A stretch of DNA of 64,000 bases from NC2004 sp050874905 (GCA_050874905.1 JBNMLP010000006.1:1-64000), one strand, 5' to 3'; shown: positions 32,971 through 42,065, counted from the first letter of the stretch. Notes: generated by a model not told the origin, from the sequence alone. Made by a program: numbers and translations.

Positions 32971-34578
32971 ATGAAATTAAATGATCAGGGAGGGATCACA
33001 GTGACACTGGCACTTATGATCCCGGTGATCCTTCTTTTCCTTCTTGTGCTGTTAGAGGGAATTCACGCTTCATTTGGAAAAGAAAGACTTAGTGATCAGT
33101 TCCTCACGGCACAGGAGAGTGTACTGGCGGATTATGATCCATTTTTATGGCAGGAGTATCATATATTGGCTGTGGATGAAACCTATCACACGGATTCTTC
33201 TGCCATGCTTTCCCAGATGCTCAAGCAGTATGCGCAGGAGGAAGGGATCAGCTCTTTAAAGGGATTTTCAGCAAATTATCCTTATACAATAGAACAGATT
33301 GCAGTGACAGATTCCGTGTCCCTGCTGGAAGAAGGGGTGCTGGTAAATGAAATCCGTGAATATATGGCAAAAAATGTAACGAAAGATGTTTTGCTGCAGG
33401 CATTTGCAGATTGGAATCAGGATCAGAAGCAGCAGATCATGAGTGTAAAAGAGCAGATGGAGGCATGTGAAAAAGAAGCGGCTTCCCCAAAAGAGCAGGA
33501 AGGATTAAAAGAAACAAAAGAAGAGAAAGAAAGTGCTGATCAGACCGTGCAGTCAGAGTTCAAGGATCCCAGAAAGGAATTAAACAAAATAAGGAAAAAG
33601 GGATTATTGTCCTTTGTGTCGGGAAGAGAGGACTGGTCAAAAGAACCGTATGACCTGCAGGCGTTGGAAGACAGTATAAAAACCCAGTGGGATAGTGGTG
33701 AAGAGGTAGCGGAGGATGAAAGTATCATGGAGTTTGATAAAACAGAAGATGTGACTTCTCGCCTGAAGCAGTCGTGGGACAAGCAGTCTGTGACGGAGGA
33801 GGTGCTCACAAAAGCAGCAGTGGCAGTATATGCCGGGAAACATTTTTCCAATATGATGCAGGCAGTAGGGCGGACTTCCGGAAGTGAAACAAAAGAAAAG
33901 GAACCGACAGAGGAAGAAGAACGGGTGATGCAGTGCCAGCTGGAATATCTGCTCTGTGGAAAGCAGAGTGATTATGACAATGCCAACAGTATTGTACATC
34001 GTTTGGCCGCCGTTCGTTTTCCGGTTAATTTTGCCTACGCTGCAACCGCCCCCAATCTGGTTGCAGAAGCTAATGCTATTGCAGCAGAACTGGTAGGAGC
34101 TACATTAAATCCGGCAGTGATTGAGGCAACAGCTTACCTTTTGCTGGCTGCAGAAAGTTATGCAGAAGCCCTGCTGGATGTACGGAAATTACTGCATGGA
34201 GGAAGGGTGCCATATCTTAAAAATGCGTCCAATTTTAGGATCAGTCTAAAAAATCTTCCTGCAGTGCTGCAGGAGGTGTTGACGGAAAATGAGACAAAAA
34301 ACAGTCAGGAAGAGGAGAACCGTGAGCAGGGACTAAGCTATGCAGATTATTTGGGGATGCTTTTATTTTTGCAGCCGCAGCAGGTGCAGTGCCGCAGGAT
34401 GCTTTGTGTGATGGAAAAAAGAGGGCAGCAGAGCCGGACTTCCTTTGCATTGTCCCACATGCTTTTTGCTTTTCAGGCAGAGGAAAAGGCAGTGCTTGCT
34501 CCTGTGTTTTTAAAGCTGCCGTTTTCCGACTTTCACAAGGGATACACCATGACGTTTCGTAAGGTGATTTCCTATTAG
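32971..34578 (+). CDS. Tad-associated DUF5702 protein
   Basis: 536 residues. The N-terminus NDQGGITVTLALMIPVILLFLLVLLEG is a TadE/TadG-like pseudopilin leader and helix. The long remainder is outside the membrane, Glu/Lys-rich in the middle (about 150-320) and helical at the end, matching DUF5702 proteins found in Clostridial Tad loci. ATG at 32971 is chosen because the leader is then short; an in-frame ATG at 32944 lies inside the pilin gene. Probably a minor pseudopilin or pilus-tip component (inference from context). Confidence 0.82.
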   Translation: MKLNDQGGITVTLALMIPVILLFLLVLLEGIHASFGKERLSDQFLTAQESVLADYDPFLWQEYHILAVDETYHTDSSAMLSQMLKQYAQEEGISSLKGFSANYPYTIEQIAVTDSVSLLEEGVLVNEIREYMAKNVTKDVLLQAFADWNQDQKQQIMSVKEQMEACEKEAASPKEQEGLKETKEEKESADQTVQSEFKDPRKELNKIRKKGLLSFVSGREDWSKEPYDLQALEDSIKTQWDSGEEVAEDESIMEFDKTEDVTSRLKQSWDKQSVTEEVLTKAAVAVYAGKHFSNMMQAVGRTSGSETKEKEPTEEEERVMQCQLEYLLCGKQSDYDNANSIVHRLAAVRFPVNFAYAATAPNLVAEANAIAAELVGATLNPAVIEATAYLLLAAESYAEALLDVRKLLHGGRVPYLKNASNFRISLKNLPAVLQEVLTENETKNSQEEENREQGLSYADYLGMLLFLQPQQVQCRRMLCVMEKRGQQSRTSFALSHMLFAFQAEEKAVLAPVFLKLPFSDFHKGYTMTFRKVISY

Positions 34579-34602
34579 AAAACAGATAAGGAGGCTTTTT
34601 CG

Positions 34603-35571
34603 ATGTTCTTTTGGTGGATGCAAGATGAACCAGCGTATTTTAATTCTATAAATGGAATGGCAGCGATCTCCCCGCAAACTGGTTACTTTAGTCCGTTTCC
34701 TTCTCCTTTGAAAAAAATCGATATACGACAATTACCCATAAAAAATTTTAAAAGAAAGGAAAAAATCCGGAAACAAAGCACGCAAGCATGTAAAAGAATA
34801 AAGTCCAAAAGAGCATCGAAAAAGGACTCCTTACCGGAATTTCTGATTTCTAATTCCGGCTCCATAACAGTGGAGGCGGCACTGATCGTACCACTGTGTT
34901 TCTTCTTTCTGTATCTTATACTGTCTCTTGGCATGTCATATATCACAGAACAACGGGTACATGAAGCACTTGTGCAGACTGTCAGAACGATGGCAAAGGA
35001 AACTGCTATGGAAGAGGGAAAAGAAGTATTTTTCGTCAGAGCAAAGCATTTATTTAGGCAGTATGGTACGGTAAACTCTGCCCGGATCAAGGGAGGAATG
35101 CAAGGAATTTCTTTTTGGAATAGTGAGCAACGAAACAGCAATCAGGAGGTTGTGCTTCGTGTAAGCTATCAGATCACGATTTTTGTTCCATTGTTTGGAA
35201 CACAGGACATAAAGGTAAAGGATGAGGTGCGTCACAGAATATATGACGGGTATCACCCCCAAAATAGGGAGAGCCTGCCGGATGGATATGTGTATATGAC
35301 AGAACAGGGGGAGGTGTATCATACGGATCCCAACTGTCGTTATCTAGCGATCAAAAGTGTACCTGTAACAGAAGAAGAGGCATATCGTGACAAGCGTAAC
35401 TGTCGTCTGTGCAGAAATCATCCGCTGACGGGAAGGTACATTACGATCGCCGGTGATTGTGTACATCGAGATGCCGGATGCAGTGCAATTCATCGCAGTG
35501 TAAGATTAGTGAAAAAAGATAAGGTATCGGATACGCCACTTTGCAGTGTATGCGCCGGAGTAAGAAAGTAA
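34603..35571 (+). CDS. TadE-like pseudopilin with tandem Cys/His metal-site motifs
   Basis: 322 residues. A TadE-type segment (GSITVEAALIVPLCFFFLYL, about 86-105) follows an unusually long 85-residue N-terminal region that starts MFFWWMQDEP and turns very basic. The strong ribosome binding site AAGGAGG at the proper distance from ATG 34603 supports this start. The outer domain ends in two related modules: VYHTDPNCRYLAI with NCRLC about 45 residues later, and CVHRDAGCSAIH with LCSVC later. These YHxxxCxxL...CxxC patterns resemble small zinc-binding domains found on secreted proteins. Role at the pilus unknown. Confidence 0.82.
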   Translation: MFFWWMQDEPAYFNSINGMAAISPQTGYFSPFPSPLKKIDIRQLPIKNFKRKEKIRKQSTQACKRIKSKRASKKDSLPEFLISNSGSITVEAALIVPLCFFFLYLILSLGMSYITEQRVHEALVQTVRTMAKETAMEEGKEVFFVRAKHLFRQYGTVNSARIKGGMQGISFWNSEQRNSNQEVVLRVSYQITIFVPLFGTQDIKVKDEVRHRIYDGYHPQNRESLPDGYVYMTEQGEVYHTDPNCRYLAIKSVPVTEEEAYRDKRNCRLCRNHPLTGRYITIAGDCVHRDAGCSAIHRSVRLVKKDKVSDTPLCSVCAGVRK

Positions 35572-35583
35572 AGGAGGAGACGA

Positions 35584-36105
35584 ATGAAGAAAAAAACAAC
35601 ACGTCGTTGGTCACTGGATGACCGCGGATATCTGACGATAGAAATGGCATTGCTGTTTCCGCTCATCCTTTTTCTGATCGTAACAATCTGCTTGATAGGC
35701 ATTTATGAATGGGAACTTGCAAGACTGCAAAGCAGCATGCACCGGGTGTTAGCGTACGCTTCGGTGTCTTATAAAAAAAGCAGTGATCTGACACTTGGTG
35801 CAGTCAACATAAAGCAGAGAAACCAGCAGCCGTTGTTTTCTCTTTCTTCTACGGAGGAGGAAAAGGAACTCATACGTTTATTCAAACAGGAAATACAGGA
35901 CGGTTTTTGTACGATCACAGTAAAACAGATCAAAGCCAATATAGGAAGAAAGCAGATGAAGCTTACCGCACAGGTACAGACAAAGGCAAAACTGCTGCAC
36001 TATATCAGTGAAAAAAGGCAAGTGCATACAGTTTGTTGTCTGGTGGATGGTGGAGATTTTTCGGATTGGATCAGGAGCCGCCAGACAGATGAAAAGGAGG
36101 AATGA
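35584..36105 (+). CDS. tadE: TadE-like minor pseudopilin
   Basis: 173 residues. The basic leader MKKKTTRRWSLDDRG is followed by YLTIEMALLFPLILFLIVTI, a typical TadE cleavage region and helix with the conserved Glu. The outer part is short and beta-rich, ending in a charged tail. RBS AAAGGAGG. Lies between the Cys-rich pseudopilin and the DUF6382 gene. Confidence 0.88.
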   Translation: MKKKTTRRWSLDDRGYLTIEMALLFPLILFLIVTICLIGIYEWELARLQSSMHRVLAYASVSYKKSSDLTLGAVNIKQRNQQPLFSLSSTEEEKELIRLFKQEIQDGFCTITVKQIKANIGRKQMKLTAQVQTKAKLLHYISEKRQVHTVCCLVDGGDFSDWIRSRQTDEKEE

Positions 36106-36109
36106 AAGG

Positions 36110-36985
36110 GTGCAGGAAGCAGTCACATGGGAATACCAAAAGGATGGATTTACAAGCTATATGGTAACAGAGCGGTTCGAGCATACGGAAGAATATGAAT
36201 ATAGGATGATAGAAGAAGATCAGAGCCTTTGCCTGTTACCCTGTCATAGCAAAGACGGAAAGCTATGGTTTGAGATTCAGGATCAGATGACACTGGAGGA
36301 AGGACTTTACCGGACCAGAAGGCAGGGACGATATTTGCGGGAAGTGTTTGAAAAACTGCTTCATATACTGGAACAGTTTGAGGGAACACTTCTTAAGGAA
36401 GACAGCATTTATCTTACAAAAGAGACGATATTTCTGGATGAAAAGGAACAGTTGAGATTATGTTATTTAAGCGGCTATGAGGGGAATATCCGGGAACAGA
36501 TCGTAAGGTTAGTGGAGTATCTGATGAAAAAGATCGATCACAAGGATCAGGAAGCAGTAGTATTTGTGTACGGTCTGTATCCGGTCGTGCAGGAACAGAA
36601 TTTTAGTCTGGAACGTGTGAAAGAATTTTTACAGGAGCAAACAGCAGCAAGGATGGAGATACCCCAAACGCAATCTCTGCTCCCATTGAGAGAAGAGAGT
36701 ATAGCAGACGGGCAGATGGAGGAGAATCCGGTAAAGCAACGGAGGAAGAAAGAGGAAAAAACGCAGAGTCCTAAAGAGTATGTGGAGCAAAAAAAGAAAT
36801 ATCAGTGCCGGATGGGAGCAATTAGTTGTGGAACAGGTGCGGCTCTTTTGGTGCTTGTTGTCTGTTACCGGATGCAGGTATATGGGGGAAGCGGACAGTA
36901 TTTTCTGACGGGACTGCTGATGCCGGCTGTAGCGATCGTGATTCTGATGGCAGGCATGATTTTCTTATTATACAGGGCGAAATAG
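36110..36985 (+). CDS. DUF6382 membrane protein of the Tad locus
   Basis: About 291 residues with GTG start (36110) behind AGGAGG and AAAGG; an in-frame ATG at 36089, inside the tadE end, would add seven residues. The N-terminal 190 residues (FTSYMVTERFEHTEEYEYRM, LYRTRRQGRYLREVFEKLLHILEQFE, EDSIYLTKETIFLD) match DUF6382, a kinase-like-fold domain from memory. A charged linker and two C-terminal membrane spans follow (about 225-245 and 258-282). Homologues often carry an FHA domain at the C-terminus; none is seen here. Last gene of the Tad operon. Confidence 0.78.
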   Translation: MQEAVTWEYQKDGFTSYMVTERFEHTEEYEYRMIEEDQSLCLLPCHSKDGKLWFEIQDQMTLEEGLYRTRRQGRYLREVFEKLLHILEQFEGTLLKEDSIYLTKETIFLDEKEQLRLCYLSGYEGNIREQIVRLVEYLMKKIDHKDQEAVVFVYGLYPVVQEQNFSLERVKEFLQEQTAARMEIPQTQSLLPLREESIADGQMEENPVKQRRKKEEKTQSPKEYVEQKKKYQCRMGAISCGTGAALLVLVVCYRMQVYGGSGQYFLTGLLMPAVAIVILMAGMIFLLYRAK

Positions 36986-37000
36986 AATAAGTGGTATATC

Positions 37001-37029
37001 TTCACAGATCCTAAAAAGTATAGTACAAT
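37001..37029 (+). promoter_or_regulatory. Promoter upstream of the rhomboid gene
   Basis: TTCACA (37001-37006), 17-bp spacer, TACAAT (37024-37029). A terminator-like hairpin lies between it and the gene. Confidence 0.5.
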
Positions 37030-37055
37030 AAAAATTAGATACACTAGGTAACAAC

Positions 37056-37088
37056 AAAGAGCCTCATCATAAGGCTCTTTCCTTTTTT
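37056..37088 (+). terminator. Hairpin with T-run before the rhomboid gene
   Basis: AAAGAGCCT (37056-37064) and AGGCTCTTT (37072-37080), then CC and six T. It probably ends the Tad operon; since it also lies downstream of a promoter, it could act as an attenuator. Confidence 0.75.
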
Positions 37089-37102
37089 AAAGGAGTGACG
37101 AA

Positions 37103-38158
37103 ATGCAGACAGAATGGAAACGCTTTTTAGGCAGCGAGGGGTATCAGCAGATTTTGGAATCTTCGTATGCCGTGTTTGTAAAGCGGCAGGAAGAAGAACT
37201 GCTGGTAGTCTCCATTGCAACGGAGACCGTGCTTGCATTAAAAAGCTGGCAGCAGGTAACCCAGGAGAAAGAAGAAATTACGGAGCAGCTTGTGAAACAG
37301 GGGGCAGACCCGATGCATCTGCACCACCTGCTTCTGGTAGAAGTGGCAGGTGAGGTGTCAGAACATTTTAAAGAGCTTGCCTCTAAGGTAGAGGGGGTAT
37401 GGTTTATTTCCCAGTATCCTCCGGCAGTGTTTGTATTTGAACGGCAGACTACAAAGTTTTACGGATTATATGAGGCACTCATGAATTTCCTGGATGAGAA
37501 TCCGCAACTGCCGAAAAAAGGAACGGATGTCAGATGGTTCTTGTCAAGGCTTACTCCGGTTACCCTTATTCTGGTACTGATCAATGTACTTGTATATTTT
37601 ATCAGCAGTCATTTTGGCAATGTATACGATGCACAGGATATGTATCGTATGGGGGCAATGACATTTGATGCGGTATTTATCCGTAAAGAATTCTGGCGGC
37701 TTTTTACGGCGATGTTTCTTCATTACGGAATTTCCCATCTGGCAAATAATATGGTTTCCCTGTTATGTCTTGGAACAATGCTGGAGCGAAGGATAGGTTC
37801 CCTGCGGTTTGCGATTCTTTATCTCGTATCGGGACTGCTGGCGGGCTTTAGCTCCATGGCGGTCGATTACTACCAGATCGTGCGGTTGCAGGAATCATCC
37901 TATGCGGTATCTGCCGGTGCATCCGGTGCCATTTTTGGTGTGATCGGTGGGTTGATCGCAATCGTATTGATGCAGCATTTCTGGAAAGACCGCAGCCAGA
38001 CAGAGGAGATTTCCATGCGCAGTCTGCTGCTCATGACATTCTTTACTCTGTGGGAGGGATTTGCATCTGTTGGTGTGGACAATGCGGCGCATGTAGGCGG
38101 TCTGCTTTTTGGGTTCGTTCTGTCCTTTTTGCTTGCGAGAAAAAGGCATATGGTTTAA
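37103..38158 (+). CDS. Rhomboid-family intramembrane serine protease
   Basis: 351 residues. An N-terminal cytosolic domain of about 150 residues precedes six or so membrane spans (from about residue 148). Catalytic features are present: the oxyanion/structural HYGISHLANNM, the serine in GASGAIFGVIGG, and the His in NAAHVGGLLFGF. Cleaves membrane proteins within the bilayer; substrates unknown. Strong ribosome binding site AAAGGAGTGA. It lies immediately after the Tad locus, and the TadE-like proteins are conceivable substrates, but nothing in the sequence shows this. Confidence 0.9.
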   Translation: MQTEWKRFLGSEGYQQILESSYAVFVKRQEEELLVVSIATETVLALKSWQQVTQEKEEITEQLVKQGADPMHLHHLLLVEVAGEVSEHFKELASKVEGVWFISQYPPAVFVFERQTTKFYGLYEALMNFLDENPQLPKKGTDVRWFLSRLTPVTLILVLINVLVYFISSHFGNVYDAQDMYRMGAMTFDAVFIRKEFWRLFTAMFLHYGISHLANNMVSLLCLGTMLERRIGSLRFAILYLVSGLLAGFSSMAVDYYQIVRLQESSYAVSAGASGAIFGVIGGLIAIVLMQHFWKDRSQTEEISMRSLLLMTFFTLWEGFASVGVDNAAHVGGLLFGFVLSFLLARKRHMV

Positions 38159-38204
38159 ACTAAAAGAAGCAGTTTGGTTGAAGATTTAGAGAGGTGTTTG
38201 ACAG

Positions 38205-39332
38205 ATGAAGATCACAGTGGTGTATGGTGGAAGAGGATTGATTGAGGACCCGACATTATATGTACTTGAGAAAATGCAGACGGTGTTAGAAGAACTTCGT
38301 GTTCAGGTAGACCGTATTAATTTATATGAGAACCGCAACCAGATTTCTACGCTTCCGGCACGGTTAAAGGAGACCAATGGTGTTGTGCTGGCAAGCTCCG
38401 TGGAGTGGTTTGGAATTGGCGGAACCATGCAGGAATTTCTGGATGCCTGCTGGTTATATGGTGACAAGGAAAAGATTGCAACTCTTTACATGATGCCTGT
38501 TGTACTGTCTACTACCAGCGGCGAGAAGGATGCCATGCTTCATCTCATCAAGGCCTGGGAAGTACTTGGTGGGATGCCGGCGGATGGAATCTGTGCCTAT
38601 GTGGAGGATGCGGTAGAGTTTGAACTCAACAAAAGCTATGGACGTGTGATCGAGAAGAAGACAGAGCAGCTTTACCGGACGGTGAATCAGCGGCTTACGG
38701 TACTTCCATCTTCCAGTGCGGTGATCCGCACCAAAGTGTTAAAGCCAAAGAGCATTGATCTGACTCCGCAGGAGAGTGAGCAGCTTTCCAAATTTGTTTC
38801 AGACGATACTTACGTGAAGCAGCAGAAAGAAGATATCGAAGAGCTGGTTTCCATGTTTAAAGGAATGCTCAAAGAAGAGGATGCGTCGGGGGGCATTGCA
38901 GCAAAGGGTAGTGACATGGTTTCTTCCGTATTTGATCCGGTAGAGGAAAAAGGGCCGGAGAAGAAGATGGAGCAGACAGGCAATTATGGAAAATATCAGG
39001 AGAAAATAAAGGAGCAGACGATTCCTGCTGATTTCCGGGCAAGGTTTGAAGCGTGCTTTACGCCGGAGGCTGGATTTGAGGGAAGCTATGTGATCACTTT
39101 AACGGACAAGGAGCAGAAAATAAAAATAGCCGTGAAGGGGGAACGTCTGATGATTACGTCAGTGCAGACCGAGGAAGGTGCCGATGTGATGATGCAGATG
39201 GAGAGCCGGATCTTAAATCGTATTACGAGAGGGGAAATGTCATTTCAGACCGCATTTATGGGTGGTGAAATGAAAATGAAAGGGAATTTTAAAACGTATC
39301 GGGTGTTAGACCAGATATTCCGATTTGCGTAG
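38205..39332 (+). CDS. Flavodoxin-like reductase fused to SCP2 sterol-carrier domain
   Basis: 375 residues. Residues 1-165 resemble NAD(P)H-dependent FMN reductase/flavodoxin-like folds (KITVVYGGRGLIEDPTLYVLEKM, GVVLASSVEWFGIGGTMQEFLDACWLYG, MPVVLSTTSGEKDAMLHLIKAWEVLGG). A charged linker follows (about 200-265). Residues about 270-375 form an SCP2-like lipid-binding domain (FEGSYVITLTDKEQKIKIAVKGE, VMMQMESRILNRITRGEMSFQTAFMGGEMKMKGN). The fusion would act on a hydrophobic ligand held by SCP2 (inference). Ribosome binding site GAGAGG. Upstream of dnaX, 18 bases apart, so perhaps cotranscribed with dnaX-ybaB-recR. Confidence 0.85.
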   Translation: MKITVVYGGRGLIEDPTLYVLEKMQTVLEELRVQVDRINLYENRNQISTLPARLKETNGVVLASSVEWFGIGGTMQEFLDACWLYGDKEKIATLYMMPVVLSTTSGEKDAMLHLIKAWEVLGGMPADGICAYVEDAVEFELNKSYGRVIEKKTEQLYRTVNQRLTVLPSSSAVIRTKVLKPKSIDLTPQESEQLSKFVSDDTYVKQQKEDIEELVSMFKGMLKEEDASGGIAAKGSDMVSSVFDPVEEKGPEKKMEQTGNYGKYQEKIKEQTIPADFRARFEACFTPEAGFEGSYVITLTDKEQKIKIAVKGERLMITSVQTEEGADVMMQMESRILNRITRGEMSFQTAFMGGEMKMKGNFKTYRVLDQIFRFA

Positions 39333-39350
39333 GACGAAGGAGAGAAAGAC

Positions 39351-41018
39351 ATGGCTTATCAGGCATTATATCGGAAATGGCGTCCGGGAGAATTTGAAGA
39401 AGTAAAAGGGCAGGAACAGATCGTGCGCACCCTGAAAAATCAGATCGTGGCAGACCGTATTGGACATGCGTATCTGTTTTGCGGAACGCGCGGTACAGGT
39501 AAAACGACGATTGCTAAATTATTTGCAAAGGCGGTCAACTGTGAGCATCCGGTAAACGGAAGTCCTTGTAATGAGTGTGCTTCCTGTAAAGCAATCGCGG
39601 CGCAGACTTCCATGAATGTATTTGAGATTGATGCGGCATCAAACAGTGGTGTTGCCAATGTGCGGGAGATCCGTGATAACGTGCAGTATCCACCGGTGGA
39701 TGCGCATTATAAAGTGTATATTATTGACGAGGCACATATGCTCACCAAGGAGGCATTTAATGCTCTTTTAAAAACACTTGAGGAGCCGCCGGAGTATGTT
39801 ATTTTCATTCTGGCAACTACGGAAGCACAGGCCGTTCCGATGACGATCTTATCCCGGTGCCAGCGGTATGATTTTAAGCGGATCAGCATTGCAACGATCA
39901 CAGACCGGTTAGATGAGATCATGCAGCAGGAGCACATTGAGGTAGAGCCGGAGGCATTGCGGTATGTGGCAAGAATGGCGGATGGTTCAATGCGTGATGC
40001 ATTGTCATTGCTGGATCGCTGCATTTCCTTTCATATTGGAGAGCGTGTGACGTATGAGCATGTACTGGAACTGCTGGGGGCAGTGGATGCAGATGTGATG
40101 ACACGGTTGTTCCGTACGATCCTGTCTCATCAGGTGTCGGAGCTTTTGGAACAGATTGAAGCCCTTGTGATGGATGGCAGAGAGCTGACGCAGATCAACA
40201 ATGATTTTATCTGGTATCTTCGGAATCTGCTTTTGCTGCAGGAAACAAAGCATCCGGAAGAGATCATGGATCTGTCAGCGGAACAGATCACTTCTTTAAA
40301 AGAAGTAGCGGCGTTGACCGATGGAGAAAATCTGATGCGCTACATCCGGATCTGTTCTGAGCTGGCATCCAGACTTAAATATTCCAGCCAGAAGCGCATC
40401 GACTTGGAAGTGGCATATGTAAAGCTTTGCAAGCCGCAGATGGAGAGTGATGTATCGAGCTTAAAGGCAAGAATTGAAGAACTGGAACAGATCGTGACAG
40501 AATTAAAAGAGCAGGGTGTGCGTGTGGCAGCACAGCCGCAAATGATGGAAGGACCGCAGGAAGTGCAGGAGGAAGCGGCTGCACCGGAGGATACCGTGGC
40601 TGCGTTAAAAGAACATCTGACGCGCCATTATGAGCCGGCACAGCTTGCGGATCTGCAAAAGATCGTAGCTGGAAAGGCAGAGATCGTTTCTCGTATGAAA
40701 AAGGCAGGATATGCGATGCTTGCCATGATTTATGAACAGGCACAGATCACGCTCGGAGATCAAAACCATCTGCTTAGTATCGTAGTAGCAAATGAGCGGG
40801 AACACCAGATGCTCACCATGGAATCAGAGGGTGGTGGCTCTTTGGCGACCGAAGGTGCTGCGATCAGGAGAAGTGATGTGATCCGGGCGGTTTACCGGGA
40901 AATGTGTGGAAAAGACGTGGAATTTTTAGTGCGCACCAGAGAGCAGAATAAATCGCAGCGTCTGGAAGATGTGGATCTTGGACTCATCTATGGAATTGAG
41001 GTAGAAATAAAACCCTGA
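39351..41018 (+). CDS. dnaX: DNA polymerase III subunit gamma/tau
   Basis: Clamp-loader ATPase, 555 residues. YRKWRPGEFEEVKGQEQIVRTL at the start, Walker A GTRGTGKTT, four-Cys zinc module (CEHPVNGSPCNECASC), Walker B IIDEAHM, and the SRC motif in LSRCQRYDF. The C-terminal third (about 385-555) is the less conserved tau part. Start ATG after AGGAGA. First of the canonical dnaX-ybaB-recR cluster of Firmicutes. No slippery-site frameshift for a short gamma form was identified. Confidence 0.96.
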   Translation: MAYQALYRKWRPGEFEEVKGQEQIVRTLKNQIVADRIGHAYLFCGTRGTGKTTIAKLFAKAVNCEHPVNGSPCNECASCKAIAAQTSMNVFEIDAASNSGVANVREIRDNVQYPPVDAHYKVYIIDEAHMLTKEAFNALLKTLEEPPEYVIFILATTEAQAVPMTILSRCQRYDFKRISIATITDRLDEIMQQEHIEVEPEALRYVARMADGSMRDALSLLDRCISFHIGERVTYEHVLELLGAVDADVMTRLFRTILSHQVSELLEQIEALVMDGRELTQINNDFIWYLRNLLLLQETKHPEEIMDLSAEQITSLKEVAALTDGENLMRYIRICSELASRLKYSSQKRIDLEVAYVKLCKPQMESDVSSLKARIEELEQIVTELKEQGVRVAAQPQMMEGPQEVQEEAAAPEDTVAALKEHLTRHYEPAQLADLQKIVAGKAEIVSRMKKAGYAMLAMIYEQAQITLGDQNHLLSIVVANEREHQMLTMESEGGGSLATEGAAIRRSDVIRAVYREMCGKDVEFLVRTREQNKSQRLEDVDLGLIYGIEVEIKP

Positions 41019-41056
41019 ACGTGGTATGATAAGACTATCAGCGAAGGAGGTATGAC

Positions 41057-41416
41057 ATGGGTAAAGGAAGAGGCGGTTTTCCGGGAGGAATGCCGGGAAA
41101 CATGAATAATTTAATGAAACAGGCGCAGAGAATGCAGCGTCAGATGGAACAGAAGACAGCAGAGGTAGAGAACCAGACCTTTGAGGCAACTGCCGGCGGC
41201 GGTGTGGTCAAGGTTATCGTATCCGGAAAACATGAAGTGATGGCCATTCAGATGGACAAGGAAGTAGTAGATCCGGATGATATTGAGATGTTAGAGGATT
41301 TGATCGTATCTGCGACAAATGAAGCACTTCGTAAGGTAGATGAAGCCAATGCACAGGCGATGTCAGGCATTGCCGGAGGCTTAGGCGGTGGTTTGCCGGG
41401 CGGATTTCCATTTTAG
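41057..41416 (+). CDS. ybaB: YbaB/EbfC nucleoid-associated protein
   Basis: 119 residues. Gly/Met-rich ends and the family core (MKQAQRMQRQMEQKTAEVENQ, GGGVVKVIVSGKHEVMAIQMD, LEDLIVSATNEALRKVDEANAQ). Forms dimers that bind DNA in homologues. Strong ribosome binding site AAGGAGG. Between dnaX and recR as in most Firmicutes. Confidence 0.95.
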   Translation: MGKGRGGFPGGMPGNMNNLMKQAQRMQRQMEQKTAEVENQTFEATAGGGVVKVIVSGKHEVMAIQMDKEVVDPDDIEMLEDLIVSATNEALRKVDEANAQAMSGIAGGLGGGLPGGFPF

Positions 41417-41435
41417 CAGATAGCAGGGTGATACA

Positions 41436-42032
41436 ATGGATTATTACAGCACCTATATAACGAAACTCATTGAGGAATTTGGACGGCTTCCCGGTATTGG
41501 AAGCAAGTCCGCACAACGGCTGGCATTTCACATTATGAATCAGCCGGAAGAACAGGTGAAGCATTTTACAGATACGATATTGGAAGCCAAGAAAAATGTT
41601 CATTATTGTTCCTGTTGCTGCACGCTTACCGATCGGGAGCTATGTCCGATCTGTGCCAGTGACAAGCGGGATCACAAGACGATCATGGTTGTCGAGACAA
41701 CAAAGGATATGGCGGCCTATGAAAAAACCGGGCAGTACGATGGCGTCTATCATGTCCTGCAGGGGGCGATAGATCCAATGCGCGGCATTGGAGTAGGAGA
41801 CATCCGGGTAAGAGAACTGATCGAGCGTCTGAAAGGCGATGTTTCCGAAGTGATCATTGCAACAAATCTTGGTGTAGAAGGAGATGCTACCGCTCTTTAT
41901 TTGCGCAATCTGATCAAACCGACTGGGATCAAGGTGACGAGAATTGCCAGCGGAGTACCGGTAGGCGGAGATTTAGAGTGCATTGATGAGGTTACTTTAC
42001 TGCGGGCTTTGGAAGGCAGAGTCGAGCAGTAG
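41436..42032 (+). CDS. recR: Recombination mediator RecR
   Basis: 198 residues, normal length. HhH region LIEEFGRLPGIGSKSAQRLA, zinc finger C-x2-C pairs (CSCCCTLTDRELCPIC), Toprim domain with VVETTKDMAAYEKTG and TNLGVEGDATALYL, and the terminal VPVGGDLECIDEVTLLRAL. Works with RecFO in gap repair. Ribosome binding site is weak (CAGGGTG), consistent with coupling to ybaB 19 bases upstream. Confidence 0.96.
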   Translation: MDYYSTYITKLIEEFGRLPGIGSKSAQRLAFHIMNQPEEQVKHFTDTILEAKKNVHYCSCCCTLTDRELCPICASDKRDHKTIMVVETTKDMAAYEKTGQYDGVYHVLQGAIDPMRGIGVGDIRVRELIERLKGDVSEVIIATNLGVEGDATALYLRNLIKPTGIKVTRIASGVPVGGDLECIDEVTLLRALEGRVEQ

Positions 42033-42065
42033 ACGGATACATAAGGAGAACAATGGAGGTGTAGT

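Noticed and set aside
39919..40743. Several Pro/His-rich minus-strand frames across dnaX
   Set aside because: Complement of the conserved dnaX coding sequence; composition typical of antisense frames.
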